Assembly (NCBI GenBank): GCA_020205615.1
Contig: CM035166.1
Span: forward strand, 89,891,043 to 89,955,042
DNA: 64,000 nucleotides
Origin: Panax quinquefolius
Lineage: Eukaryota > Streptophyta > Magnoliopsida > Apiales > Araliaceae
Direction: 5' to 3'
The notes under the pieces were generated by a model, which did not search any database, had not been told where the DNA came from, and worked only from the letters and a program-made list of their open reading frames with translations. Below are positions 44,045 through 56,212 of the stretch, piece after piece (position 1 is the first letter of the stretch; the number at the start of each line of letters is the position of its first letter). Made by a program: the position numbers and the translations under genes.

Positions 44045-47000
44045 CGTGAGACCCCGAATTTTATGAATAAGATTTAATTTATCTCAAAATATTTTTTAAT
44101 ATTACGGTGTGGATTTGATATAATGTTATATGTGAAACCCCAGATTTTATGAATAAAGAATTAATTTTCTTGAAATAATTTTTTTTTATATTATTGTGTG
44201 AATTGGAGATAATGTTATAGTTGTGGGTAATATTTATAAATTTTACAAAGTATGCAAGTGTTATATTATATTCGATTGGTCGGGGAATATTCGTTTTAAA
44301 CAGGAAATATTCGTATGACGGCACAATCATTGGTGGACCCCACAACGGAATTATTGTCGGATTGAGAAAATGAAAAAAATATTTTATTGAAAATAACGAC
44401 GGAAGTTTTACCATTGATATTGTTGAACTACTCGGTAGTAAAAGTACAGTAATACGCGTTGTTGAATAGTAGCACACGGTATTGATTATTGATATTTATG
44501 TGAGAAGTCACTCAGTTTTGTTCAATTATTGCTACAATAGTTCTTTGCGTATATCTCACATTATTTGATTCAAATATTGTTGATTTAGAAGTTTTGTTTT
44601 ATTCAGTATTATTAACGTAATAAAATAAAACATCTTTTATATAAAATAGAATACTTTATTAAAGTTATTCTATAAATAGAATATATTATATTCAATTATG
44701 CATAGTGTTTTGCATAGTAAAATCTTTTTATATAAAATGAGAATACTTTATTAAAGTTATTCTATAAATAGAATATATTATATTTTATTATGCATAGTGT
44801 TTGCATAAGGCTCAAGATAGTGTTTGTATAGTAAAATCTTTTTATATAAATAGAATATATTATATTTTATTTAAAAGATTTTTCTTTAAATATGGATCGT
44901 CGATTAAAGTAAATCAATCTGGATCGTTCATGGATTAGTTACTATGCATTCCATTTTCCTATAAATAGAAGCTCATTCCTTCATTATTTTTTTATGAATT
45001 CACCGAACTCTGTAGAGAGAAACTATAGAGAGAGACTATAGAGATAGAAGAAAAAGTTTTACGCTACTTCACTACTCTTATATCAAGTATTATTTTACGG
45101 TAAGGGATATTATTCTTTTGTATTCAAGAAGAGAACTTCATTATTCCATTTCTTTATTGTTCGCTGAATAACTCAGATAATGTGGGCTACCCTATACTTG
45201 GTGACATTCTTCTATTATTACATTATTATTATTCAGCTTTAATATCCTGCTGCGTGATATACTGTAGTACTGGTTCCATTTTATTATTATTCCGTCTTTA
45301 TTATTCTATCTAATATCCTCGTCATGCATTTATCTGTGGGACTGATTCCATCATTTATTATTCCGCATTTATTATTACTGTTTTGAAACATCCTGCTTCG
45401 GTGTGAATTTCACCGACTGGTTCCGTTATTATTATTACATTGGAATAACCGCCTATGCTAAGCAATCTTTGCATGCATGGTGATATCTTTTGTTATTCCA
45501 TTCGGTATTATACTCGATTGATTAAAATTTTGACTTATACTCCATGAAATTAGTGGAATATCCTTGATATTTGCGCTTCATCCAAAGATCTTTCCATGGA
45601 AATATTCTTCCGAGCATTTTGAATTTTACTCTACAAAGCGATGATCATGTTGACAATTTGGACGTTATTGGTTCATGGATAAATTAATTCTTGAACTTGT
45701 TTTATTGAATTCTTATATCATTGTCATCATCCTCATGTTTATATTATGTTGAAAGTCATCTGTGGCCCAGGTGCATAGATGGACTTGGTATGATTATGAC
45801 CAGAGATTATGCGGTATGTAATCATACCGTAATGTTACAAATGATGTGAAAATTAAAAGTCCTCATTGGCCCGTAGTGCATTGATGGACGCTTTTGGTAT
45901 GATTATGGCTATGGATTCTCTTGACCAAGGGAGGAAAGATGAATTGTTTTATGGCATGATCGTAACCAGTTGATGAAAACACGATTATTATCTTTGGCTC
46001 ATGAGTGCATGGATAATTCGTGGTCGTGATACTAAAGAATATCCTTGGCTCAGTAGTCTTTGGGATGATTTAATGATGTGGATTATTTATTGAGCTGAGT
46101 CTCAGCTCGATAAAAGTGATGAAAAACATTTTAAATCATAAAAGATAGTAGAATCTATTCTCTACTTGACTCTTTTAATGGATTGCTTGTTCCGCTGCAG
46201 TTAAACTTGATGTCTATTGTATTTTATCAGTTTAACATTGTTGGAGGCTAATGATAATTTATTCTGCATTATCTTAGTCATAATATTTCTTACTGGGCTA
46301 GTTAAGCTCACCCTTTCTTTCACTGTTCTCTTCAGGAAATGAGAATATAGCTGGGACGAGTCGGGGAACGGAGTGATGGTCTAGAGGATAGCATTAGTAG
46401 TTCTCACTATTTTGTGAAATAGTGTGATAATAATTGTAATGGGGACTCCTTTTGAGTTTGTATAATTTTTAGTAGACAATAATTGTATTCAAACTCACAG
46501 TTTATGTTTTGTCATATTGTACACGACAGTTGTATTTGAATTCTGTACCATGTATCTGGCGACACAAGATGGGTGATGTATACCTAATTTTGGGGGCATC
46601 ACATTATAGTTGTGGGTAGTATTTATAAATTTTGCAAAGTAAGCAAGTTGTTATAAAATATTCGTTTGATCGGGGAATATTCTTTTTGTCGAGGAATATT
46701 CGTACGACGACACAATCATTGGTGGACCCCACAACGGAAGTATTGTCGTAGTTAGAAAATGACAGAATTATCTTTCTATAAAAATAACAGCGGAGGTGTT
46801 ACCGTTAAAACTGTTGAACTACCCTAGTAGTAAAGTAATGCGATGTCTGGCGTGGTTGCATAGTAGCACACCGGTATTGATTATTGATGCTTACGTGAGA
46901 AGTCACTCGGTTATACTCAATTACTGCTATAATAATTATTGCATCATATCTCTCATATTATTGATTCAATTATTGTTACAGTATCATCTGCATAATATGA

Positions 47001-49386
47001 TATATTATTAAATCAATAATTGAGACGACAAAGTTATTCATATTATTATTTGCAATATTGACAATGTCTAGAAGTTCACATCGAGGAGAGGTTTGGTCAC
47101 CTAATTGCGCGCCAATAAGGAGAAATCCTTATCGGAAAGCCCCCTCTTTCCTAGGAATGACCTGGTTGTTAAATATTATGAATTATAATATTACTGATGA
47201 ATAAGTTCGTATCGATTAAAGATGAATTTTATAGTTCCATTGTGTTGGAATTATTTATGTTAGTGGAAATCGACATTTGTTTCGATAATAATTGATGTCT
47301 CGAGGTTATATTGTTCAATCGGGTATTCGGAGCACTTTTCGTGTCGGAGTTACTATTCACGAGTTACTATTCACGAATTACTATTCACAAGTTACTATTC
47401 ACGGGGTACTATTCACCCGTAAGATATATTTCTTTTGGGTACACTATTATTCCATGAGAAGATGTGCTAATTTTTCAGACCGTTGGTTGAAGATATAATA
47501 GTAAATCAATATGGACCGCTGGTGGAAAGTTATAATAGTAAATCAATATGGATCGCTGGTTTAAAATTTTAATAGTAAATCAGTATGGACCGTTGCTTTA
47601 AGTTTTAATAGTAAACCAATATGGATAGTCTGCTTAAAAGTAAATCAATCTGACCGTTCATGAATTAGTTATTATTCATCCATTCTTCATAAATAAAGCT
47701 CATTCCTTCATTATTTCTTACGAATTCACTGAAACTCTAGAAAGAGAAACTATAGAGAGAAAGAATAAAAGTATTCTGCTACTTCACTACTCCAGTATTT
47801 AGTTTTTCTAAGGTAGGGGATATTATTTGTTGTACTCGTAAGGGGTATTCTTTCTTTCTTATTCATGAAGAGAACTTCATTATTCCATTCTTTATTATTA
47901 CTCATTGGAATAACTCAGATACGCGGGATACCCTATACTTGGTGAAATTCTTCATTATTCCATTCTTTATTATTCAGCCGTAATATCTTGTGCGCATGCT
48001 TAAAGTAAGCGGACTGCTTCCATTATTTATTATTCTCGCTTTAATATCTTATGCATGCATTTACGCCGGACCGGTTCCATTATTTATTATTCTCACCGGA
48101 ATATCCATCATCTATCGTTTTAATGGACTGGTTCCATTATTTATTATTCATTGGGAATAACTCATGCATGCGATCTATCGCATCGCTGGTGAATCCTTCA
48201 TTTATTCCATTCTTTATTATTCTCGTTGGAATAACATGTATACATGTGGATTACCACATGCACGGTGAATGATCATGTGTATTCATTCCTTATTAAATTG
48301 TGGAAATGATCATGATATCGGATTACCGCATGGCGGATGAAAATCCATTTGCGCTTTCATATATTATATTATACTCAATTGGTTAAAGCTTTGGCTTCTA
48401 TAATCAATGAAATTTGTGGAATATCCTTGATGTTTAAGGCTTCATCCAAATCTTTTCATGGAAATATTCTTCCGAGCATTCTTGAATTTTACTCCACAAA
48501 GCAGTATCATGTTGACAATTTGGACGTTATTGAGTTCAGGATAAATTAACTTATAAATCTTTAAAATTTATTCTTGAACTTGTTTTATTGAATTGTCATC
48601 ATCCTCATGCTTATATTATGTTGAAAGTCATCTTTGGCTTACGTGCATAGATGGACTTGGTATGATTATGACCAGGGATTATTCGGTATAATCATGATCG
48701 TAATGTGACGAATGATGTGGTAAAAGTCCTCATTCACTTTGTAGTTCATTGGTGGGCGATTGTTGGTATGATTATGGCACGGATTATTCAATATAGTCAT
48801 GACCATTGATGATTACATGAATATCCTTGGTCGTGGAGCAGGGATGATTCAATTTTATTTATTAAGCTGAGTCTCAGCGATAAAGTTGATGAAAAACTTT
48901 TTAAATCATAGAAGATAGTAGATTTTATACTTTACTTGATTCTTCTAATGGATTGCTTGATCCGCTGCAGTTAAACTTGTTGTCTATTATATTATTCTAT
49001 CAGTTTAACATTATTGAAGGCTAATGATAATTTATTCTGCATTATCTTAGTCATAATATTTCTTACTGGGCTAGTTGAGCTCACCCTTTCTTTCACTGTT
49101 CTCTTCAGAAAATGAGAACGTAGCTGGAACTAGTTGGGGAGCAGTAGTAATGGTCTAGATGGTGCATTAGTAGTCCTCACTATTCTGTGAAATAGTGTGA
49201 TAATAAATGTAATGAGGACTCCATTGAGTGTGGATATTGTCTAGATGACAATATTTGTATTAAAACTCACAGCCTATGTTTTGTCGTATTTCACACGACT
49301 GTTGTATAATTAAGTTGTATTTGTATTCAGTACCTTTATCTGGCGACCCAAGATGGGTGATGTATACCTGTTTTGGGGGCGTCACA
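44045..49386 (+). mobile_element. Solo LTR B3 (subtype Ba), split by B4
   Basis: Starts CGTGAGACCCC at 44045 (first T changed to C) and ends GGCGTCACA at 49386. Perfect target duplication TTTGG (44040-44044, 49387-49391); the uninterrupted site is GCTTTGGCTTCTATAC in the B1 5' LTR near 16935. Own sequence is 44045-44130 plus 46609-49386. No internal region, so a solo LTR. It keeps the U3 box (47090-47170), 14-bp repeats (47345-47415) and 57-bp repeats (47880-48240); its TATA region reads CATAAATA near 47687. Confidence 0.9.
44131..46603 (+). mobile_element. Solo LTR B4 (subtype Bb), innermost insertion, 2473 bp
   Basis: Starts TGTGAAACCCC at 44131 and ends GGCATCACA at 46603. Perfect target duplication TTATA (44126-44130, 46604-46608) inside LTR B3. 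U3 has the GCATAGT repeats of subtype Bb (44690-44850) and lacks the GGTTTGGTCACC box. TATA box 44960-44967. Hairpins (45750-46070) and the GGGCTAGTTAAGCTCACCC box (one change) are present. Confidence 0.92.
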
Positions 49387-50395
49387 TTTGGCTTCTATAC
49401 TCCATGAAATTAGTGGAATATCCTTGATATTTGCACTTCATCCAATATCTTTTCATGAAAATATTCTTCTGAGAATTCTTGAATTTTACTCTACAAAGCA
49501 GTATCATGATGACAAATTAAACGTTATTGGTTCTTGGATAAATTAATTTATAAATCTTTAAAATTTATTCTTGAACTTGTTTTATTGAATTATTATGTCA
49601 TTGTCACCATCCTCATGCTTATATTGTGATGAAAGTCATCTTTGGCTTACGTGCATACATGGACTTGGTATGATTATGACCAGGGATTATTCGGTATAAG
49701 CATGACCGTAATGTGACGAATGATGTGGTAAAAGTCCTCAATGGCCTGTAGTTCATTGGTGGACGATTGTTGGTATGATTATGACCGAGGATTATTCTAG
49801 GTATAGTCATGATCATTGATGATTACATGAATATCCTTGGCGAAGGGGCGAGGATGATTCGATTTTATTTATTAAAATCGAGTCTCAAATGATAAAAGTG
49901 ATGAAAAACCTTTTAAATCATAGAAGATAGTAGATTTTATTCTCTACTTGACTCTTCTAATGGATTGCTTGTTCCGCTGTAGTTAAACTTGATGTTTATT
50001 ATATTTTATCAGTTTAACACCGTTGAAGGCTAATGATAATTTATTTTGCATTATCTTAGTCATAATATTTTTATTGGGCTAGTTGAGCTCACCCTTTCTT
50101 TCACTGTTCTATTCAGAAAATGAGAACGTAGCTGGGACTAGTCGGGGAAGAGAGTGATGGTCCTAGATGGTGCATTAGTAGTCCTCACTATTCTGTGAAA
50201 TAGTATGATAATAAATGTAATGAGGACTCCATTGAGTGTGGATATTGTCTAGATGGTAATATTTGTATTAAAACTCACAGCGTATGTTTTGTCGTATTTT
50301 ACACGACTGTTGTATAATTAAGTTGTATTTGTATTCAGTACCTTGTATCTGGCGACTCAAGATGGGTGATGTATACCTGTTTTGGGGGTGTCACA
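49387..50395 (+). mobile_element. B1 3' LTR, last segment
   Basis: Continues from TTTGGCTTCTATACTCC to GGGTGTCACA at 50395. It holds the hairpin region (49640-49870), the GGGCTAGTTGAGCTCACCC box near 50076 and the U5 stem-loop near 50243. The next five bases, ACAAG, are the right target duplication of B1. Confidence 0.9.
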
Positions 50396-50396
50396 A

Positions 50397-50522
50397 CAAG
50401 TTAAGGTTTTGTGGAGGAACCATGCTATTGAAGAAATGACCTGGAAGTTGGAATTAAAAATGAAAACGAGGTATCCTCACCTTTTCGAAACACCAGGTAC
50501 GTACGTCAATTTCGAGGATTAA
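50397..50522 (+). pseudogene. A1 integrase tail, chromodomain-like, separated from its gene
   Basis: 41 codons and TAA (50520-50522), starting [20 protein letters not shown] and ending GTYVNFED. It is the C-terminal end of the A1 pol whose main part ends at 14897, displaced by B1. In the array copies the same tail continues directly from VIP. The V-K-V-L-W-R-x-H pattern resembles the chromodomain of plant chromoviruses, which is believed to guide integration. Confidence 0.85.
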
Positions 50523-50527
50523 ATTTC

Positions 50528-50542
50528 ATAAGAAGGGAAGGT
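50528..50542 (+). promoter_or_regulatory. A1 polypurine tract
   Basis: ATAAGAAGGGAAGGT directly before the 3' LTR start at 50543. It corresponds to ATAAGGAGGGGAGGT in the array units, with two G-to-A changes. Confidence 0.78.
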
Positions 50543-51782
50543 TGTAAGACCCCAACTTTTTATAAATAAAATCGAATTTCCTCTATTTATTATTGTGAAT
50601 AATAAGGTGTTAATTTGATATAATGCTTTGATTATGGGTGAAATGTGCAAATTTTACAAAATAAGCAAGTGGTTATAAAATATTCTTTGTTGTCGGGAAA
50701 TATTCGTTTGGTTGTGGAATATTCTTGTTGTCGGGGAATATTCGTACGACAGCGCAGCCATTTGTGGGCCCTATAACGAAAAACGGTCGGATGAAGATAA
50801 CGACAAGTTTAGTTTTTATAAATAACGGCGTAGTTGTTACCGTTAACACTGTTGGAATACCCGGTGGTTAAAATACATTAATATGCATGGTTGCACAAAG
50901 AAGACGCAAAGATATTACATGATATTTTTTGAATTATTGATTCTTACGTAAAGGCACTTACTCAATAATTGTTACGAGAATTACTGCTCAATATTTTATT
51001 TTATTGATTCAATAATTGCTACGTTGATATTTTATATTATTGTTGTTTCAATAATTATCACTGCACAGTATCTCCATTATAAGATCAATAATTTATATTA
51101 TTTGAATAATATTGTTAGATAACATTATTGGCAATGTCTAAGGAAGTTCTGTCTAGGAAAGAGGTTTGGTCACCTAATTGTGCGCCAATAAGGAGAAATC
51201 CTTATCGAAAAGCTCTCTCTTTCCTGGGAACGACCTGGTTGTCATAATTGTGATTCTATAATATTATTTATGAATAATCAATTATTGATTTATATGATAA
51301 GGAAATATTTATTCTATGTGGATGGATAGGGAAATATTTATTTTGTGTGGATATAAATGATGGAATTAATACTGAGGTATTTTATCAGTATTTTGTCGGT
51401 ATAGAGGTATTCAAAATCATCCGTATGTGAATTTCGGATATTTTCTGTTTGGAAAAACTTAAATCTACAAAGTTGTAGAGAATTTAATTTCCTAAGGAAT
51501 AGACATAAAATTCATATTTTTCAAATAAAATGCCTATTTATTATGAATTATTGAAGTTTCAAAAATAACTATTTTTATTAAAATTATGAGTGGGACCCAC
51601 TTTTGTCCTTTGTTGATAAAATATGCTGAATTAATTTTCAAATATGGTGGGCTGAGATTTTTCAAAGTGGCATGCGTAGAAAAAATAATAATAATATTTT
51701 ATTAATTTAGTCTGCTTTGGCGTTCTAGCATTTTTCTATAAATAGGGTGCTTAGTTAGAATTGAAAATCACACCGTAAATAA

Positions 51783-51832
<50 letters not shown>

Positions 51833-53026
51833 AGCGTATTTTGTGAGTATTTAGATACTTTGAGAGTTGTTATTCAGTGCAAGTTTCCTTCAGCACTATA
51901 TCTGATATTCCAGTCAAAAGTACTGTTCTTTTGAGGTAAGGGATGTTATTTTCTTCGTAAATAATATTATTTTCTTCAATATCATTATGCCGAAATATTG
52001 ATATGAATTTTATTTTGAAATTTCAACCTTTTTATGTCGGAGTTACTATTCACATATACGACACTATTCACGAATACGGCACTATTCACAGAAAAAATGA
52101 ATTTTTTTTTATCCAAGTTGTCTATTATGGTTACTATCTTTGATTGTATCCATATTTAGATCTTCATTCTTGAATTTTGGTCCACAATTGATTATTATAA
52201 GGTATTTTTGAACTTGGATAAACTAAAGTACGAATCCTTAATCTTTGATCTTTTATCTCACTGGATTCGTTTTCTTTAAGATATTTTTCATCATCCTCAG
52301 TCCTAAATGATGATATTACTAAATATCTTTGGTCTGTAGTGCAAAGATGAATGATTAACTAATGAATATATTTGGTCCGTAGTACAAAGATGAACAGGTG
52401 TTGAGATGAACATGACCAACTGGTGATAGAAATGAATATATTTGGCCTGTAATGTAAAGATGAATATTTGATTCAAGATGTATATTGATTGATGTTATAG
52501 GGATAAAATATTGATGATGGACTTTTAAATCTTAGAAGATAGTAGAATTCATTCTCTACTTGACTCTTCTAATGGATTGTTGTTTCCGCTGCAGTTGTTG
52601 ATCTAAAACTTGTTGTCTATTATATTCTATCAGATTTTTTCATGTTGAAGACTAATGATAATTTGTATATATTATCTTAGTCATAATATTCTTTACTGGG
52701 CTAGTTGAGCTCACCCTTTTCTTTTTTGTTCCATTTTTCTTCACTAGAGGTGAGAATTTAGCAGGAACTAGCCGGGGTATAGAGTGATGATTCTAAAAAA
52801 TTATTTTAGCAGTCCTCACTATTTTTGAAATAATGTATTAATAATTATAATGAGGACTCCTTTTGAGTTTGAATATTGTCTATTAGACAATATTTGTATT
52901 TAAACTTATAGTATATGTGTTGTCGTATTTTGCACGACAATTGTATTAATGAAGTTATATTTATTTTTGTACCATATATTTGACGACTCAGAATGAGTGA
53001 TGTATACCTATTTTGGGGGCGTCACA
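50543..53026 (+). mobile_element. A1 3' LTR, 2484 bp, complete
   Basis: TGTAAGACCCCAAC to GGCGTCACA. It contains the uninterrupted site where B2 entered the 5' LTR (near 51652), a U3 box near 51163, a TA microsatellite at 51787-51828, CTATAAATAG at about 51738-51745 as TATA box, ACTATTCAC units (52045-52090), three conserved-loop hairpins (52320-52460) and a U5 stem-loop AATATTGTC/GACAATATT (52872-52894). Confidence 0.92.
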
Positions 53027-53345
53027 AACGACATGTAGACTTCAAGATTCAGAGTCAAGTCTACGATTCTAGCTCGACAGGTGCTCATCAGATATCTTCT
53101 ACGTTTCCGAGTGCAGACTACGATTCTTGACTTGGCTCGGCAGATGCTCAGATCAACTCCACGATTCTGAGTGTGGCTTAATTTCAAGACAGACTACGAT
53201 TCTGAAGCAACTTCTTTGATACTTTATGATTCGTCCTTGGATTCTACAATCTCTCGTCTGGCTCAATAGTCTACGATTCTATTTTGTTTTCTTGGTAGAC
53301 TTAATTGACTTGTGTAGAGCTCTGCAATCAGATATGTCTATCTAT
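53027..53345. other. Unclassified target sequence, right half, with repeated TACGATTCT
   Basis: CTACGATTCT or close variants occur near 53070, 53115, 53158, 53190, 53222 and 53268, about every 35-45 bp. The same motif family marks 4967-5870, so the two stretches were adjacent before A1 inserted. No ORF of note. Confidence 0.6.
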
Positions 53346-54239
53346 TACACTCCAAAATAGATCAACCTAACAACTTTGATCTTTTTTTCTATACATTTAT
53401 TTACAAACTGATAAACATTAACCACATACCAACTTAACAATTTTGATTATATCAATCTAAGTCCTTGTCCATATCGTCTATCATATATTAAGGACTTTAC
53501 ATCTTCTATCAATGTAGACATGCTTGCATATTCATTCATTAACTTCATCATCAAATTATACGAATAAAGGAATAACATACATATGCATATTCCTAACACA
53601 ATGTATCGAGTATTTAATCGAATTTGTATCAATCGAGTATGTATCGAATCACAATCAAGAATTCGAGTAGTTTGAATCTTAAGCAAGTCGAGTATAATTT
53701 TGCTCAGATTCTACTCATTTTTTTATTCGAACCATTTTTTATGCTCAGATTTGAATCATATTATTAACGAATTCGAGTCTCGCTCGTATTTTTTCGAGTC
53801 GAGCTCAAATCGAGCCTTAAATGTTTGATTCGTTTACAACCTTATTTATATAAGAGATATCTTGTAGAAATATCAATTTTTTATGTGAAAATATTAGTTT
53901 CCTATATTATATTGAAAAAGATAAGTCTCACCCCCAAGATATTCACATTTTCTACGTAACTATTAACATAAGCTTATAATGTGTTATGTATATGAGAAAA
54001 ATGTGTGGATGTATATTTTTACTAAATAAAATGACAATATCTTTAATAAAACTAATTAGATGACATATTTACTATTGTTGTAATATTTGAGTCACAACTG
54101 GATAATAATATAAAGTAATATTATATTATACAATTTGAAGACCATATCAGTATTATTTAATTAACAACTAATTATTTGTAAAAGAAAATATAAATATTTT
54201 TTAAAATTATAAAAAGTGACTTTTTTCTATATAAAAATT
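53346..54239. other. AT-rich DNA with a degenerate CGAGTCGAGC repeat element
   Basis: No gene seen. From about 53600 to 53845 lies a diverged element rich in TCGAGT/CGAGC words. It ends TCGTTTACAACCTT, which is the complement of the GGGTGTAAACGA terminus typical of this plant repeat class. The rest is simple AT-rich sequence. Confidence 0.45.
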
Positions 54240-54240
54240 T

Positions 54241-54530
54241 AAGAGTAAAATTGAATCGAGTCGAACCGAGTATTGAGTTGTTCATATTTGGTTCACAAAA
54301 TTTATCGAGTATAAAATAAGGTTTGATTAAGGCTCATTTAACTATCGAGTCGAGCATGATCTTGAATCGAGTCCGAACAATTTAAAATTTTAAAATGAAT
54401 ATAATTCGAGTATCAATAGAAAATTATAATTTTAGAAAATTCGAGTAATTTATCGAACTTTAAAATTTGTTCTTATTTGAATCATTTATATTTTGAGTCG
54501 AGTCCGAACTATTTGTTCATTTTACATCCT
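54241..54530 (+). mobile_element. MITE-like element, CGAGTCGAACCGAG class, copy 2
   Basis: Begins AGAGTAAAATTGAATCGAGT and ends GTTCATTTTACATCCT; the ends are roughly inverted repeats of each other. Internal words TTTGGTTCACAAAATTTATC and GAGTATAAAATAAGG are shared with the next copy. No coding sequence. The terminal pattern GGGTGTAAAYGAAC resembles a common class of plant non-autonomous DNA elements; superfamily not certain. Confidence 0.5.
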
Positions 54531-54546
54531 TATATAAGATTATGGA

Positions 54547-54871
54547 AGGGTGTAAATGAACCGAGTCAAACCGAGTATTGAATTTCTCAAATTTGGTTCA
54601 CAAAATTTATCGAGTATAAAATAAGGTTTTATTGAGGCTCGTTTAGCTACTGAATCGAGCACGATCTCAAATCAAGCCAGAGCAATTTGAACTTTTCGAA
54701 CGAATATAATCCGAGTATCAATAAAAAATTACAATTTAAAAAAATTCGAGTAATTTATCGAACTTTAAAATTTTCTCATATTTAAATTATTTATATTTAA
54801 AGTCAAGTTCGAATCAAATTTTTAATGGAATGAATACAAATTGAGTCAGAATTATTTGCTGATTTTACCGT
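54547..54871 (+). mobile_element. MITE-like element, CGAGTCGAACCGAG class, copy 3
   Basis: Starts AGGGTGTAAATGAACCGAGT and ends near GCTGATTTTACCGT. Over its first 110 bases it closely matches copy 2 (TTTGGTTCACAAAATTTATC, GTATAAAATAAGGTTTTAT). The two copies lie head to tail about 305 bp apart, so a local tandem duplication is as likely as two insertions. Confidence 0.5.
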
Positions 54872-55647
54872 GATGGGAGTAATGCCGAAGGAAAATCTCC
54901 ACATACACGTCACGTGAGAACAGAATATATTTAGCAAATGGAAGGGGCGCGAGTGGCAAGCTCGGGGTAGGGAGAAGGCAAAGTCACGTGATGTGGGTGT
55001 GCGTTGTCAAGTTGGTCCGGCCTGGACTGGACTGAAGTAGACCTGGCCCAATCACGTAAAACATTTTTGGGGCGCGAGGTGAAGCATGTCCCAAAACGGT
55101 ACTACTACAACTTGGATAGCTTTAGAGAGAGAAGGACACAAAATCCGTCTATTAGATTTATAAAGAGAAACTATACCCATATACCTGTGCGCGCCCACAC
55201 ACACACACATATATTTATCTATATAAAATAGAAGTATTTTTAAATATACTTAATTTTTCGTTCAAACTATATTAAAAGATCTTGATCATCAAAACTTTGA
55301 GATAAATCTAACCCTTCAAAAAATTGAGCTTGACAGAAGGTAATAACTCTCTCTCTCCCATGCTAGGCTGGGTAAAATACTACCATCTTACTATAAAAAA
55401 TATTATATGAAAATGAATATTTTTATAAATATAAGGGATAATTTCACAATACTTTTCTCATATATTAATAATAAATAGATATCACATTAATATAAAAAAA
55501 TTGAAAATATCACATTTTACTTATAAAAATATTAATTTTTTACTAAAGATACTTTCATATAATAATGACAATTTTTAATTTTCTAATACAAATCATTTGG
55601 ATTTATCTAAAATTTGGGATAAATTTGGAAGACGGGATTATTCTTTA

Positions 55648-55648
<1 letters not shown>
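54872..55648. other. Non-repetitive stretch with ACGT/G-box motifs; no gene seen
   Basis: 54890-55110 is noticeably GC-richer than its surroundings and has TCACGTGA at about 54911 and 54985 and TCACGTAA near 55050, sequences like plant G-box sites. A 75-codon ORF (55004-55231) ends in low-complexity His-Thr repeats and is probably chance. This may be a remnant of unique intergenic DNA or a promoter whose gene is gone or outside the window. Confidence 0.35.

Positions 55649-55696
<48 letters not shown>
55649..55696. repeat. TA microsatellite
   Basis: About 24 uninterrupted TA units. More TA runs are at about 55939-55994 (followed by GA units), 56195-56213 and 56567-56581 (followed by GA units). 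Confidence 0.9.
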
Positions 55697-55697
<1 letters not shown>

Positions 55698-55936
55698 GAT
55701 CGATTATTAATTCACTTTATTCTGATTCACCTCGCTTTCACCCTTTTTAATGTGAATGAGATGACGATTCTATCTAAAATCGTTATATATTATCTGTCAT
55801 TATATATGTTATCCGTCAATAAAACTAAGATTTACGGCGGTCATATATATAGCGACGACGACGAATTTGAATCGAATCGTCGCCTGGAATTAAATCATTA
55901 AAGGGCAAGTGAGCAAGCAAAATAAAAGGTCCTAAT

Positions 55937-56004
<68 letters not shown>

Positions 56005-56006
<2 letters not shown>

Positions 56007-56195
56007 AGCGAGGATCAAAGTATTCTCCTAAATAAGCATTCCTTTTATTAAAAGCTACGTTGTTTTGGAGTGAGCTTAAAGAGAGTGGTTAAAACATTTT
56101 CTTTTATTTACAAAAATATCACCACCACCACTCCAAAAGCATTTAGTTTTAATAAATGAGTGTTATTTAAGGAGAATCTTCTTGATCCTCGCTTC
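56005..56195. mobile_element. Foldback MITE of about 190 bp with ~68 bp terminal inverted repeats
   Basis: The left arm starts GAAGCGAGGATCAAAGTATT at 56005. The right arm, read in reverse complement from 56195, starts GAAGCGAGGATCAAGAAGAT. The arms match over about 68 bases with small differences (TTTATTAAAA, TTTTGGAGTG). The spacer contains CACCACCACC. TA repeats flank both ends, consistent with insertion at TA. No ORF. Confidence 0.75.
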
Positions 56196-56212
56196 TATAT
56201 ATATATATATAT

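Larger units (their letters stand above)
14899..50395 (+). mobile_element. Ty3/gypsy element B1, full span including nested array and solo LTRs
   Basis: Inserted in A1 pol, just before the chromodomain-like tail. Target duplication: ATAAG at 14894-14898 and ACAAG at 50396-50400 (one C/T difference). The undamaged junction is seen in relatives, where VIP is followed directly by QVKVLW. Own parts: 5' LTR 14899-17944, primer site, broken gag-pol 18132-20595, polypurine tract 20664-20676, and a 3' LTR split into 20677-20831, 42081-44044 and 49387-50395. Its pol has lost RT and RNase H almost entirely, so it was probably a deletion derivative. Confidence 0.88.
5871..53026 (+). mobile_element. Ty3/gypsy element A1, full span including nested insertions
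   Basis: The outermost element of the stack. It runs from TGTAAGACCCC at 5871 to GTCACA at 53026, flanked by GACGA (5866-5870) and AACGA (53027-53031), a target duplication with one mismatch. Its own sequence is the 5' LTR (5871-6997 plus 9508 to about 10284), internal region (about 10285-14898 plus 50401-50542) and 3' LTR (50543-53026). The rest came by later insertion of B2 and B1. The same unusual TACGATTCT-rich DNA on both flanks supports a single insertion. The order gag-PR-RT-RNaseH-IN with an IN tail resembling a chromodomain identifies a Ty3/gypsy chromovirus-like element. It has many stops and is not autonomous. Confidence 0.85.

Noticed and set aside
55004..55231. 75-codon ORF as a small gene
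   Set aside because: It ends in a CA/TA microsatellite translated as His-Thr and Ile-Tyr; most likely chance.
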